Source: Candidatus Marithrix sp. Canyon 246 (GTDB lineage Bacteria; Pseudomonadota; Gammaproteobacteria; Beggiatoales; Beggiatoaceae). Taken from it: a stretch of DNA of 64,000 nucleotides. Made by a program: the position numbers and the translations under genes. Below the pieces are notes generated by a model. It was not told the DNA's origin and did not search any database. It saw only the letters and a list, made by a program, of their open reading frames with translations. The DNA is taken from contig NZ_MCBX01000010.1 of the NCBI RefSeq assembly GCF_001723685.1, positions 27,852-91,851 of the forward strand. The letters run 5' to 3'. Of this stretch, positions 55,066 through 63,908 are shown in pieces (within the stretch, counting starts at the first letter, position 1; the number at the start of each line of letters is the position of its first letter).

Positions 55066-55800
55066 ATGTTTACTATTGCGAAACGAGAATTTAAAAGTTT
55101 ATTTTTATCACCACTGGCTTGGGCAATACTGGGAGTAATGCAAATCATTTTTGGATGGTCATTTGCAATACTAGTATATTTATTTATACGACCAGATGTG
55201 CAAGCGAATTTAGCAAATGATCCCAGTGCGCCCGGTTTAACTTCTATGATAGTTGGTTCCTTATTTGATTGGATTGCGATTGTATTATTGTTAATAACTC
55301 CTTTCTTGACAATGCGCTTAATAAGCGAAGAACGACGTAATAAAACCTTAGCTTTATTAATATCAGCCCCAGTATCGATGACAAGTATTGTGTTAGGCAA
55401 ATTTTTAGGCTTAATGGGCTTTTTTATGATTGTGTTGCTGATGTTAGCATTAATGCCATTATCTCTGATGTTTGGTGGCGACATTGATTTTGGACAATTG
55501 GGTGCAGCATTCTTAGGATTGATTTTATGGCTAGGAGCATTGACAGCATTAGGCTTATATATTTCCAGCCTAACTGCCTATCCAACAGTGGCTGCAATTA
55601 CTACATTTGGTGTGTTTTTATTATTATGGATGGTAGGTTGGGCACAAGATGTAGCGGTATTACAATACTTATCATTTACCGATCATTACCAATCATTATT
55701 AAAAGGCTTAATAAATAGTACTGATATAGTTTATTATCTATTGTTTATAGTGCTATTTTTAAGTTTGAGTATTTATCGTTTGGATGCTGAACGTTTGTAA
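55066..55800 (+). CDS. ABC transporter permease (GldF/NosY-like)
   Basis: 244 residues with six hydrophobic helices. The N terminus (MFTIAKREFKSLFLSPLAWAILGVMQIIFGWSF) and the segment LLLITPFLTMRLISEERRNKTLALLISAPVSMTSIVLGKFLG are characteristic of ABC-2 permeases of the GldF/gliding-motility class. Co-transcribed with the ATPase gene (1-base gap). Followed by a strong terminator. Confidence 0.92.
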   Translation: MFTIAKREFKSLFLSPLAWAILGVMQIIFGWSFAILVYLFIRPDVQANLANDPSAPGLTSMIVGSLFDWIAIVLLLITPFLTMRLISEERRNKTLALLISAPVSMTSIVLGKFLGLMGFFMIVLLMLALMPLSLMFGGDIDFGQLGAAFLGLILWLGALTALGLYISSLTAYPTVAAITTFGVFLLLWMVGWAQDVAVLQYLSFTDHYQSLLKGLINSTDIVYYLLFIVLFLSLSIYRLDAERL

Positions 55801-55839
55801 ACTTATGTAATTAAAATACTCACAATTGTTTTAGACAAT

Positions 55840-55871
55840 AAAAAACCCGCTTAAACGGAGCGGGGTTTTTT
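55840..55871. terminator. Rho-independent terminator after the ABC permease gene
   Basis: CCCGCT (55846-55851) pairs with AGCGGG (55859-55864) around a 7-base loop. A run of six A before and GTTTTTT after extend the stem and make it work in both directions. Confidence 0.85.
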
Positions 55872-55994
55872 AAGATTTATTTATTGCTGCCATTTTTGAT
55901 GTTCTGTTTTTAGTTATCCAATTGGCTTGAATCAATCCTATTGCTTTTGCTTGCTCTTATTTTTGTCATTCTTGTTTATCTATTTTAAATACCT

Positions 55995-56261
55995 TTATTT
56001 TAAATTAATTAGTCGTTCACCGGTTCCGCTTACAAAGAAAATTTTGCCACCAGCTTCTTTGGGGTAATTTGGTGCTTCAATATATTCTAAATCGGAAAGT
56101 TTTAATGAAGTATCCTGAAATAAATCACTCATATTTATGGAGATATTTCCCCCGTTACATTCTGCCCATTCTCTTTGCCATAAATAAGAGGCAACTTTTG
56201 AAGCAGATGCAATTTGTTGTTTTACTTTTTTAGGTAATAAGATTGTTTTCTTCATATACAA
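55995..56261 (-). pseudogene. Class II aldolase (rhamnulose-1-phosphate aldolase-like) N-terminal fragment
   Basis: 88 residues matching the N-terminal third of class II aldolase/adducin-domain proteins, closest to RhaD-like enzymes: ASKVASYLWQREWAECNGGNISINMSDLF and GGKIFFVSGTGERL. In the family this continues with the zinc-binding His cluster and ~180 more residues, which are absent; the ORF stops after INLK. The intergenic stretch beyond it (55872-55994) shows no continuing frame. Probably a truncated, inactive remnant. Confidence 0.7.
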
Positions 56262-56278
56262 ACTCCATGTTTTCCAAT

Positions 56279-56482
56279 TTAAAGATATTCACAATCGGTT
56301 CTTCCCAGCCTAATACTCTCTTCAACTGCCTGACCACAGGCGCTATATGAGTGCGATCCCTTGACGGAGCTGATTACCCAACAATGATCGTAATTTCCTA
56401 TCTTATCAACTCCCGTCTCATGCAATGTATTTAAAACAACCTCTTTCTGCTCTGGCAAGCAGAAAATCTCAAGTTTGTACAT
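56279..56482 (-). CDS. Small protein resembling the NIF3/YqfO PII-like domain
   Basis: 67 residues. The beginning (MYKLEIFCLPEQKEVVLNTLHETGVDKIGNYDHCWV) matches the start of YqfO/NIF3 PII-like domains, in which GxIGNYDxC is the hallmark. The rest (SVKGSHSYSACGQAVEESIRLGRTDCEYL) does not follow the usual RPL...GS pattern. It could be a divergent stand-alone member or a truncated form. Function unknown. Confidence 0.5.
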   Translation of the reverse strand: MYKLEIFCLPEQKEVVLNTLHETGVDKIGNYDHCWVISSVKGSHSYSACGQAVEESIRLGRTDCEYL

Positions 56483-56526
56483 ACGCTTCTTCTTTCCAAT
56501 TTCATAGTTAAACTAATGGCAGTAGT

Positions 56527-57018
56527 TCATATCTTAATATAATTTCTCAATTGTTGCAACAATTCTGGGAAACGTGCTTGCACATCTGGCGAAGTAATCA
56601 ACGCCATATCCGCATACTCAAATCCGGGAGAAACGGCTTCACTGATTATGCCAAATTCGCCCGTCTCCAAAATAGCGGTTTTCCAACAACCAGCCTTCAC
56701 CAACAATTGTAATTGTTCGCCGGCTGCGGGATTGTTGCCAAGCCTTACTCGTTGTATATGCCCATCAGGATGCACAATCAAATAAGTCAGTGATGAACCG
56801 GCATGAAAATAGTGGATAATGTCAGCAGAATTGACATTCAAATAATCAGTCGGGCTATCATCAGTCAGCATATAAAAAATAGAAGTCATCAAATAGCGTG
56901 GGGTTTTTGCGTAAGGAATGGCTTCATGCGTATAATCAGATTGATAGGTGCGTCGGAAATAACCGCCTTCTACATGCGGTTTTAATTGTAATTGCTTTAT
57001 CCATTGAGTTTTGTTCAT
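56527..57018 (-). CDS. Cupin-superfamily protein (DUF985 type)
   Basis: 163 residues. Typical DUF985 start (WIKQLQLKPHVEGGYFRRTYQSD), core YLMTSIFYMLTDDSPTDYLNVNSADIIHYFHAGSSLTYLIVHPDG and end VSPGFEYADMALITSPDVQARFPE. The conserved Glu and His residues suggest a metal-binding cupin barrel; the reaction is unknown. ATG 57018 is preferred to the ATG at 57027. It overlaps none of the NRPS remnant. A scrap of its 5' end is duplicated at 59538-59665. Confidence 0.88.
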   Translation of the reverse strand: MNKTQWIKQLQLKPHVEGGYFRRTYQSDYTHEAIPYAKTPRYLMTSIFYMLTDDSPTDYLNVNSADIIHYFHAGSSLTYLIVHPDGHIQRVRLGNNPAAGEQLQLLVKAGCWKTAILETGEFGIISEAVSPGFEYADMALITSPDVQARFPELLQQLRNYIKI

Positions 57019-57020
57019 AT

Positions 57021-58828
57021 TTACCAAGATTTTATACTTAAAATTGAATCGCCGCCTAAACTGAAAAAGTTGTCATGAATACTGATTTCCTTTTGGTTTA
57101 AGATGTTTTTCCAAATCGTGGCGAGTTGGCTTTCTACCTCGTTGCGCGGCGTTTCAAATTGATTGTGAAAGTTAATGCTAGGTTCTGGTAGGGCTTGACG
57201 GTCAATTTTGCCATTGACAGTTAAGGGCAGTTTGTCCAACACAGTAAAACTGGTGGGCTGCATGTAATCGGGCAATGTCCCCAGTTTTGTAGATGCGCTC
57301 CCGTTTGCCGAATAGTTGGACTTCAATGAATTTTTCGGCGGTGAGTTCGGGGCGGTTGAGGTAGCCGCGAGCCAAACCCGCTCCAGCAATGCACAGTTGA
57401 CCATCGATGCCAACTGGTTGGGGTTGGTAAAATTGATCTAACACCCATAATTGTATGTTATTCAATGCTTTCCCAATGGGAACGGCCCGTTCTAAGTGTT
57501 CTGATAACAGCGTTGATTCAAAATAGCTGCTATCAATGGTAGCTTCGCTAACACCATAGGAACTGATTAACCGAGTGTGGTTGGCACAACAGTCTTTCAG
57601 TGTATAATATTCATGCAAATACCAGAGTTCAGAACCTATAATTACAAGAGATAAATGGAGTTTTTGGCCAGTTTGGTGCAAGTATGTCTGCAATGGACGG
57701 ATGACGGAAGGGACATAACACCAGTTTGGCTCCGCTGCATAAAGCACGCACCCAATCTCCTGTGAATACATCAAAAGAGAAACTAGCCATTTGCAAGTGT
57801 GCATGAAGTTGATTTAGATAATAAGCAGAAGCCCCAACTCTGATAAATATTAATCAGACTACTGTGTTCAATTTCGACACCTTTGGGCTGTCCAGTCGAT
57901 CCAGAAGTATAAATCACATATGCCAAATCGTTGGACTGGATGGGTAAACTTGGGTTATGTTGGGCTTGGGAAGCAAAATGGGTTTCATCTAAATAAACCA
58001 CGGCTGATTCTGTTTTAGGCAGTTGCGCTTGTAATTGACTTTGCGTCAATAACACCGGCGCTGCACTGTCATTCAGCATATAAGCAATACGTTCGGTGGG
58101 ATAGTTGATATCTATTGGTACATAAGCACCACCGGCTTTGAGAATACCAAGTAAACCAATTAGCATGTCCAAAGAACGTTCAACACAGATGGCTATCAGT
58201 GGGTTGTGTGTGTCTTTAAATGCTGAGAGTGATAGTAGTTTGTGGGCAAGTTGGTTAGCTTTGGCGTTGAGTTGCCGATAAGTCAGCGACTGGTTTTCAA
58301 ATACGACAGCAATGTTATCCGGCGTTTTGGCAAGCTGCTGCTCAAACAATGCAACAATAGTCAGATTTTTCGGATAATCCATTTGGGTTTGATTCCACGT
58401 TTGAAGTTGTTGTATTTCTGAAGCAGTGAGGATGGGAAGGGCTGCAATTGATGAACTGTCAGTTAGTATCGCTTGCAAAATTGTCATTAAACGATTGTGT
58501 AATGCTTGAATTTATGCTTGGGTGAAATAAGCGTAATATTGTGATATTGTGATATGCAATCGTCAGCGGTTTTCACTAAATCATAACGAAACAGCGGTTT
58601 ACCATGCAATTTAAATGGTTGGTCAAACCGATTTCGCATCCAGTCTAGCGCGGAATCATCCTTCCCGGAAAAATCCTGCACTGGCACAGAAACCGATAAG
58701 TTCATAAAAGTTTGCAAAGGCAATCCATAGTCATCTGTTGTATCCGTTAAAATCGTGCGTAGGGATGATGTCAGAGGGTAGTGGGTTTGTTTTACTTGGG
58801 TGTTCATAATCAGTCGGAGCGTCATCAT
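57021..58828 (-). pseudogene. Nonribosomal peptide synthetase remnant (C-A-PCP)
   Basis: Fragments of one NRPS module in order, reading from 58828 down: part of a condensation domain (LSVSVPVQDFSGKDD, FDQPFKLHGKPLFRYDLV); the first half of an adenylation domain (ALFEQQLAKTPDNIAVVFENQSLTYRQLNAKAN, GGAYVPIDINYPTERIAYML, VIYTSGSTGQPKGVEIEH); more A domain in another frame (LISSYGVSEATIDSSYFES, GQLCIAGAGLARGYLNRPELTAEKFIE, YKTGDIARL); then the A-domain end (LPLTVNGKIDRQALP) and a PCP with the phosphopantetheine site FSLGGDSI. Frames change at least three times and segments around A3-A5 and A8-A9 are missing. Non-functional. Confidence 0.88.
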
Positions 58829-58843
58829 TTGTTGGAGTGCAAC

Positions 58844-58866
58844 GCAAAGCGTTGGCTACGCTTTGC
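58844..58866. repeat. GCAAAGCG hairpin
   Basis: GCAAAGCG and CGCTTTGC form an 8-bp stem around TTGGCTA, between the RRM gene and the NRPS remnant. No T tract. Role unknown. Confidence 0.45.
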
Positions 58867-58910
58867 ATAAGTTTGCTTTTATAATGGCATTGACCCTACG
58901 CTTGCTCCTT

Positions 58911-58953
58911 ACTAAAAAATCAAGGACTTACATAGCTTTCCTGATTTTTTAGT
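58911..58953 (-). terminator. Long AT-rich hairpin at the end of the RRM gene
   Basis: ACTAAAAAATCAAGG and CCTGATTTTTTAGT pair with one bulged base around a ~14-base loop. On the minus strand it overlaps the RRM gene's stop codon and ends in GATTTTTTAGT, so it likely terminates that gene. Confidence 0.65.
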
Positions 58954-59290
58954 ATCTATACCTGCGTTGCGGTCTATCATTTCTTGGTTTTGCTTGATTT
59001 ACCTTGATATTTCTCCCTTTAAGAGAACTCCCATTTAGAGAGTTTATCGCTTTTTGACCCTCTGCTTGGTTTGGCATTTCAAGAAATCCAAAGTCTCTCG
59101 ATTGTCCTGATTTTTTATAAGTAATTACGCTTGCTATCGATACTTCACCATACTCAGCAAATAGCTTTTTTAACTCTGAGTCAGTCATGCTATGCGGCAA
59201 ATTACCTACATAAATATTCATTCCGTATGCGGCTGGTAAAATACATAACAAGGAGCATAAGCTCAAAATGTAAAAAATAGTTTTTCTCAT
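58949..59290 (-). CDS. RRM-type RNA-binding protein with an N-terminal signal-like segment
   Basis: 113 residues from the ATG at 59290. Residues 1-23 (MRKTIFYILSLCSLLCILPA then AYG) look like a signal peptide or membrane anchor. Residues ~24-103 form a complete RNA-recognition motif: RNP2 IYVGNLP, RNP1-like RDFGFLEM, then GRNIKVNQAKP and a basic tail RNDRPQRRYRY. Most bacterial RRM proteins begin at the methionine that is residue 24 here (59221). AGGTAGAGAAAAT precedes ATG 59290, while nothing resembling a ribosome site precedes 59221, so the longer form is favoured. A still longer frame to 59392 lacks support. Confidence 0.82.
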   Translation of the reverse strand: MRKTIFYILSLCSLLCILPAAYGMNIYVGNLPHSMTDSELKKLFAEYGEVSIASVITYKKSGQSRDFGFLEMPNQAEGQKAINSLNGSSLKGRNIKVNQAKPRNDRPQRRYRY

Positions 59291-59537
59291 ATTTTCTCTA
59301 CCTATATGTTTTTCAAAAAAATTAACGACGGTTGATTTACAGCAAGACTCAAAGCATAGCATGTATGAGCGGTTTTTACCCATCGCCAACATGTTTTGTT
59401 TTGAGCCAAAGTTATTAACTTTGGTTATAAGTTAGGGCTTAATTGAAAAAATCAAGCTTTGTGCTGGTAATAATTGAGATCAGAGCATAAGTAGAGTGGG
59501 TAGAGGGTTGATATTTCATATAAAAAATATAAATCAT

Positions 59538-59839
59538 TAAATAGCGTGGAATTTTTGCGTCAGGAATGGCTAATCAGATTGATAGTGCATTGGAAATAAC
59601 CGCCTTCTACATGCGGTTTGTGTGTAATTGCTTTATCCATTGAGTTTTGTTTAAAATTGAATCGCCGCCTAAACTGAAAAAGTTGTCATGAATACTGATT
59701 TCCTTTTGGTTTAAGATGTTTTTCCAAATAGTGGCGAGTTGGCTTTCTACCTTGTTGCGCGGCGTTTCAAATTGATTGTGAAAGTTAATGCTAGGTTCTG
59801 GTAGGGCTTGACGGTCAATTTTGCCATTGACAGTTAAGG
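59538..59839 (-). pseudogene. Duplicated scrap of the cupin 5' end and NRPS PCP domain
   Basis: Repeats parts of 56890-57220: the cupin gene's first ~45 codons with several small deletions, joined to the PCP segment (VNGKIDRQALPEPSINFHNQ...FFSLGGDSIL) with few changes. The open frame that spans it (59607-59870) fuses the PCP to cupin residues (NKTQWIKQL), a chance product. The copy lies on the far side of the RRM gene. Confidence 0.8.
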
Positions 59840-59879
59840 TAGATAAATTGATCCTATTCATTAAGTACAACCGATTTTT

Positions 59880-60506
59880 TTATTCAAAAGGGAAAGATAT
59901 AAATACTGTTGGATTAACTTCCCAGCCATAATTTTTACCAAAAAAGTTTTTTGATATTTCTATTTCAGTACCAATCTCAACATTTGATAATGGTAAACGT
60001 AGCTGTGGTTCTGTTAAGAACACATGCTTTTCATCATCTTTCCAGTAATCGAGAAAACCATTAAAGGAAAAATTCCAATTTCCTAAGCTAAAAGGTTGAC
60101 CCCAAGCAAAGGTTACTTGATAAGAAGTATCTTGTGTGTCTTCTTCACGTATTAAAAAATGTATGTTAGAAAATCCAAAATTAGGTTGTCCAGCAAAATC
60201 TATGCTCATTCCATAGAGCCAAACCCGATTAATGAATCCGCGATCACTATCATTGTATTGAATTGTTGCGTAAGTATCACCAAGATATTTTCCCGGCAAA
60301 ATTTTGCTACCAAAAATTTTATCTAAGCTAAAATGTGGTGCATATTCAAAATATAATGTGTCAGCTTCAGCTTTAAAATCCGGTTTACCTTCAATATCAA
60401 GAAAGAAAAAATTATCTCCATATTTCCATTTTGAAAAATGTTCAAAAGTTCCAGTTAATATATCACTTTCTAATGGTTTACGATCAAAATCCGCATGAAG
60501 CTGGAA
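59880..60506 (-). pseudogene. Tsx-like/DUF5020 outer-membrane channel protein, 5' end interrupted
   Basis: An open frame of ~209 codons without an ATG near its beginning. It reads FQLHADFDRK, GTFEHFSKWKYGDNFFFLDIEG, LYFEYAPHFSLDKIFGSK, VWLYGMSIDFAG, YQVTFAWGQPFSLGNWNFSFNGFLDYW and ends NPTVFISFPFE, a strand pattern with terminal aromatic residue typical of outer-membrane barrels. A TAA at 60507-60509 interrupts the same frame; upstream it continues for ~25 codons without a clear start or hydrophobic signal. Probably a decayed nucleoside-channel-like gene. The stretch 60510-60739 is otherwise empty AT-rich DNA. Confidence 0.72.
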
Positions 60507-60739
60507 TTATGTTTTAGAAAAATAAGACTCTTCTTTTGCAGCTACTGGTATTGTAGTTGTATTTTGACACAATTTTTTTAATTTAATTTTCTCTATTTAT
60601 CATTAATATTTTTATAGACTTGTCAAAATTTTTCTTATAAAAACAATATTACATGATTTTTAGACAACTCTTATGTATATCAACAATACGCTTACCATAG
60701 GTAGGTATTGGAAGCATTGTTGAAATTTATTAAGGTGAA

Positions 60740-61860
60740 TTATCTAAGTTCTTTAGACTTAATTTCACCACCTTCATAGCACCAAATCTCAATGGGGGCG
60801 ATAACATCTCCATGTTCATCAAAATCAACAGTTCCCGATGCCCCTTGATAATTGATAGTAAGCCCACTATTTAGCGTTTTCATGCCTTGTCTTAATCCTT
60901 CTATCCCGGCTACAACTTCTTGTCCTTTTGGATCATTAATATGACGTAAGTAGTCGCGGATAGTGATAGCCGTTGGTGCTTTACCAGTGGCGGCTTGAGC
61001 AGCATAAGCTGCAAGTCCAGCACTAATTACTGCATCGTAAGTATTAGACATAAAAGGTTTTTGAGATATATTACCACCATATTCAGCTATGTAGCCTTTT
61101 TCAAATTTCTTCCATGATGTTGTATTCTTATCTACGCCCGGTGCTGTACCACACATGCCTTCTAATGCCGTAGCCCCAACAATTTGAATGAGTTTTTCTG
61201 ATTTACTACCATCTACAAAGAGAAAGTTATTGAAAAGCTTATTCTCAATAGCGAGTGGTATGTAGCCATTTGATTGATCTGAGATGCTCATAACCACCAG
61301 ACCTTCTGCCCCTGCTGTTTTAGCCTTTTGCAGTGCTGCAAGATAAAGGTCTTTGTTTGTATCAAAATCTTTACTCGCTGTTTCTGGATGTGATACCTCA
61401 GCACTTATTGTGCCACCCAAAGCATTAAAATTATCCTTGAATACGTCCAGCAGACCTTTGCCGTAAACGTTATCAATATAAAGTACAGACAAGTTTCTGT
61501 AGCCTTTTTCATAAGCAAAGTTTGCTAATACAACCCCTTGTAAGGCATCTGAAGGCACAGTGCGAAACAGAAAATCTTTGCCTTCATCAACAGCCAGTGT
61601 AGTGATTTTAGGCGAACTAGAAAGATAAGAAATTAGTGGAATTTTCTTGACTATAGATATATTTTCAGCAACAGCAATCGTTGTGCTACTACTCGCAGCA
61701 CCAATAATCACTTGAGTTTGAGCGTCTTCAATCAGTTCGCGGGCTGCCACTCCACAGGGTAACCTGCTTTGGCTAAATGCTTAGTAGCTAGCAATGCTGA
61801 GTTATGAACAGTTGTTCCAAAGTCGGACAACGCGCCAGTAAATGGGAAAATACCTCCCAT
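60740..61860 (-). pseudogene. Branched-chain amino-acid-type ABC substrate-binding protein, frameshifted
   Basis: Periplasmic LIV-binding (Peripla_BP_6) protein. From 61860 the frame starts MGGIFPFTGALSDFGTTVHNSALLATKHLAKAGYP, the usual mature N terminus of the family, then breaks. The main frame resumes at ~61750 with AARELIEDAQTQVIIGAASSSTTIAVAENISI and runs to the end (VAGIEGLRQG..., GASGTVDFDEHGDVIAPIEIWCYEGG). A short segment is missing at the junction and there is no signal peptide. Seven bases upstream, in the same frame as the 5' part, the 5'-nucleotidase-like gene ends. Confidence 0.8.
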
Positions 61861-61866
61861 CTTAAC

Positions 61867-62928
61867 TTATCCGGTCTTAACTGATATAGGATTTATTCGT
61901 TGCTCAATCTTTCGTGTCACTGGCGAGTTATTTCTAAATTCTTCCACAACCCGATCCACCAGCAGTATGTCAGTCTTGCGGCAATTACCACGTTGACAGG
62001 CTTCTTTCAACATGGTGTAATTATCACCTCCGCCTGCCAAGAAGGCTTGAGTAGCTATTTTATAGTTGTTATCCATTTCAACCGCTGTACCATCTATAGT
62101 AAGCTTGGTGACTACCCCACCTTCAAGCAACGCATCCGAACACGGTTGCTGGTCACAATAATTAACTTGCATCCCGGCAATGCTTGGAAATGCACCAGTT
62201 AACTCACCACCAGCGTGAGTTAAACCATTATCTAAGGCGGCCACTAACTCACGGCCAGTCACATCCAAAATCACCACTTTATCACCGAAAGGTAGTAGCG
62301 TCAACAACTCACCCATAGTCACCTCACCTGCACCGATATTGCCACGTAGGCCACCAGTATTCATCAAGCTAGCAACCACGCCATCACTTTTCCCTGCTTC
62401 TAACATCACATCGCTAACAAGATTAGCAAGTACGCTTTCTTGGTAACGTATAATTTCTTCGTTCCCATCAAAAAACATCCCGGCAATACCTACTACTTCA
62501 AAAAAGCTCTTGGGTATCAAAGTGGCTTCAGTGAGCGTAAATTGCAATGGATCGGTATTTGGCATCATTTCCAAAACCGTTTTATAATGTTTTGAACCTT
62601 CCTCATTGCTGGTCTCCAAAATAGGAATACGCAGAATATTATTCTCTATCCCAAATGTGGCTGAAACAGGGCTGGTTCTGGAGGATTTTTTGGCATCTTT
62701 AAGAACAAATACCATAGGGTTCTTGGTTTCTCTCAACCAATTCATGTTTATATCGAAGGCACCTGCTCGTGTATCAGCAAGCTGTACACCAACGATTAGT
62801 ATATCCAATTTGCCGCTTGCCCAAGAAAAAGAAGGATAGTCCACTTGAGCTGGGACATAATTAGCCAAGCCTAGTAGGCTCAAGCCAATTGGGATTATGT
62901 GCTTTTTTTCATTATTTAATACTTCCAA
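61867..62928 (-). pseudogene. 5'-nucleotidase C-terminal domain protein, N-terminal domain mostly lost
   Basis: 353-codon open frame. The last ~200 residues are a complete 5'-nucleotidase C domain (VASLMNTGGLRGNIGAGEVTMGELLTLLPFGDKVV, GRELVAALDNGLTHAGG, YKIATQAFLAGGGDNY). The first ~150 residues contain a signal-like start (IIPIGLSLLGLANYVPAQ) and strands, but no DxH, GDxxD or GNHE metal motifs, so the metallophosphatase domain is largely deleted. No ATG fits the frame; ATGAAAAAAA at ~62902 would be in frame with one more A in the A7 run. Likely non-functional. Confidence 0.65.
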
Positions 62929-63279
62929 AAAATTAAATGTTGATCATACTGGATGACCGAGATAATGGAAAATACATTCGCCATTTGTTGGTATTATAAT
63001 GCCTAATATTTGCTGTTGTCAAACGCAAATAATAATAAAAAGTGTTGTACAGGATATTATCAATGCTAATGAGAGATGCTGTTTGTGCAGTTGCTTATCT
63101 TTTTTCAATCCTAACAAGCTTATCTTCTGTTGCTGTTAAAGCTTCGATTATTTCAGCTTCTGCTGTGATTAAAAAAATTTGTTATTTTATTAAGATCGCG
63201 ATAAATCCTTGTGGTAGATTTACCGCACCTGCTAATTTATCATAATTACCCTGAATCAGCTGTTTATTTATAATCATAT
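62929..63279 (-). other. Stretch without an intact gene; weak coding remnant on the minus strand
   Basis: The minus strand from ~63272 to ~63090 reads LIQGNYDKLAGAVNLPQGFIAILIK, stop, QIFLITAEAEIIEALTATEDKL, VRIEKR, stop, in one frame. This resembles real protein sequence with two nonsense codons, but I do not recognise it. The plus-strand open frame here (63042-63245) looks like its shadow. The rest (62929-63040) is AT-rich and featureless. Confidence 0.3.
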
Positions 63280-63703
63280 CTAAATATAGACTGAGTTTAG
63301 CCAATTTTTCAATGCTCTTACTGATAAAGTCGCACCACTAATTCCATCAATATGAGAAAAATTGTTTAATGAATTACCTTTAAACTGATTAGTAAAAAAA
63401 GGATAACATACTTCCCAGCCGCGAGTTTCGCGAAAAATTAATACCTTAAAGCGTTCAATTCGCCCTTTATTAATCACAATTCCAGTAGTTATCGGTTTCT
63501 TTTTACCAATTTCCTCTAAAATCCAAACGTCGCACACGAGTTAGCCAAATCATACGAACTTTAGATGGCTGATAATTAAAGACTTAATTTAAAAAAGCAC
63601 TAGGTTGCTGATATACGCCTTTAGCTATAACAGCTTGAACAGCAGCAACTACTCCAAAAGACATAGTAAATAAGCTTATTTTAGCTAAGTTTTTATATTG
63701 CAA
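63280..63703 (-). pseudogene. FMN-binding domain protein, nonsense and frameshift mutations
   Basis: From ~63703 the minus strand encodes a signal-like segment (NLAKISLFTMSFGVVAAVQAVIA) followed by KGVYQQPSAFL, then a TAA, then VFNYQPSKVRMIWLTR in the same frame. A frameshift near 63540 leads into DVWILEEIGKKKPITTGIVINKGRIERFKVLIF, RETRGWEV and the FMN-attachment motif HIDGISGATLSV (the Thr that binds FMN). This is a typical small periplasmic FMN_bind protein with covalent flavin, now inactivated. Confidence 0.78.
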
Positions 63704-63833
63704 ATCAAAAAAATATTATTCAGATATTTGCCTAACAACATTTTCATAGAGAATATGACCTTTTATGAAGAGATAGGTGTTTTCTGGCGTAATGCCTAAT
63801 AAGTAGGTACGCAAAAGTTTATTAACAAAAATA

Positions 63834-63908
63834 AGTACAACTAATTACGTGGATAAACTAATAAAGTTTAATTTAAATAATTTGTTTATCCACGTAATTC
63901 GCTGTACT
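63834..63908. repeat. Long inverted repeat with 15-bp perfect core
   Basis: AGTACAACTAATTACGTGG... (63834-63858) is inverted at 63884-63908; the core ATTACGTGGATAAAC is perfect, outer parts match at AGTAC/GTACT only. Loop of ~25 AT-rich bases. It resembles a miniature inverted-repeat element or a dyad operator. The surrounding 63704-64000 shows no gene. Confidence 0.6.

Noticed and set aside
59607..59870. Chimeric PCP-cupin open frame as a carrier-protein gene
   Set aside because: It is a spliced duplicate of two dead or partial sequences, its start has no ribosome site, and the cupin part is only a fragment.
63042..63245. 67-codon plus-strand open frame
   Set aside because: The opposite strand reads more like real protein (with two stops), so this frame is probably its shadow.
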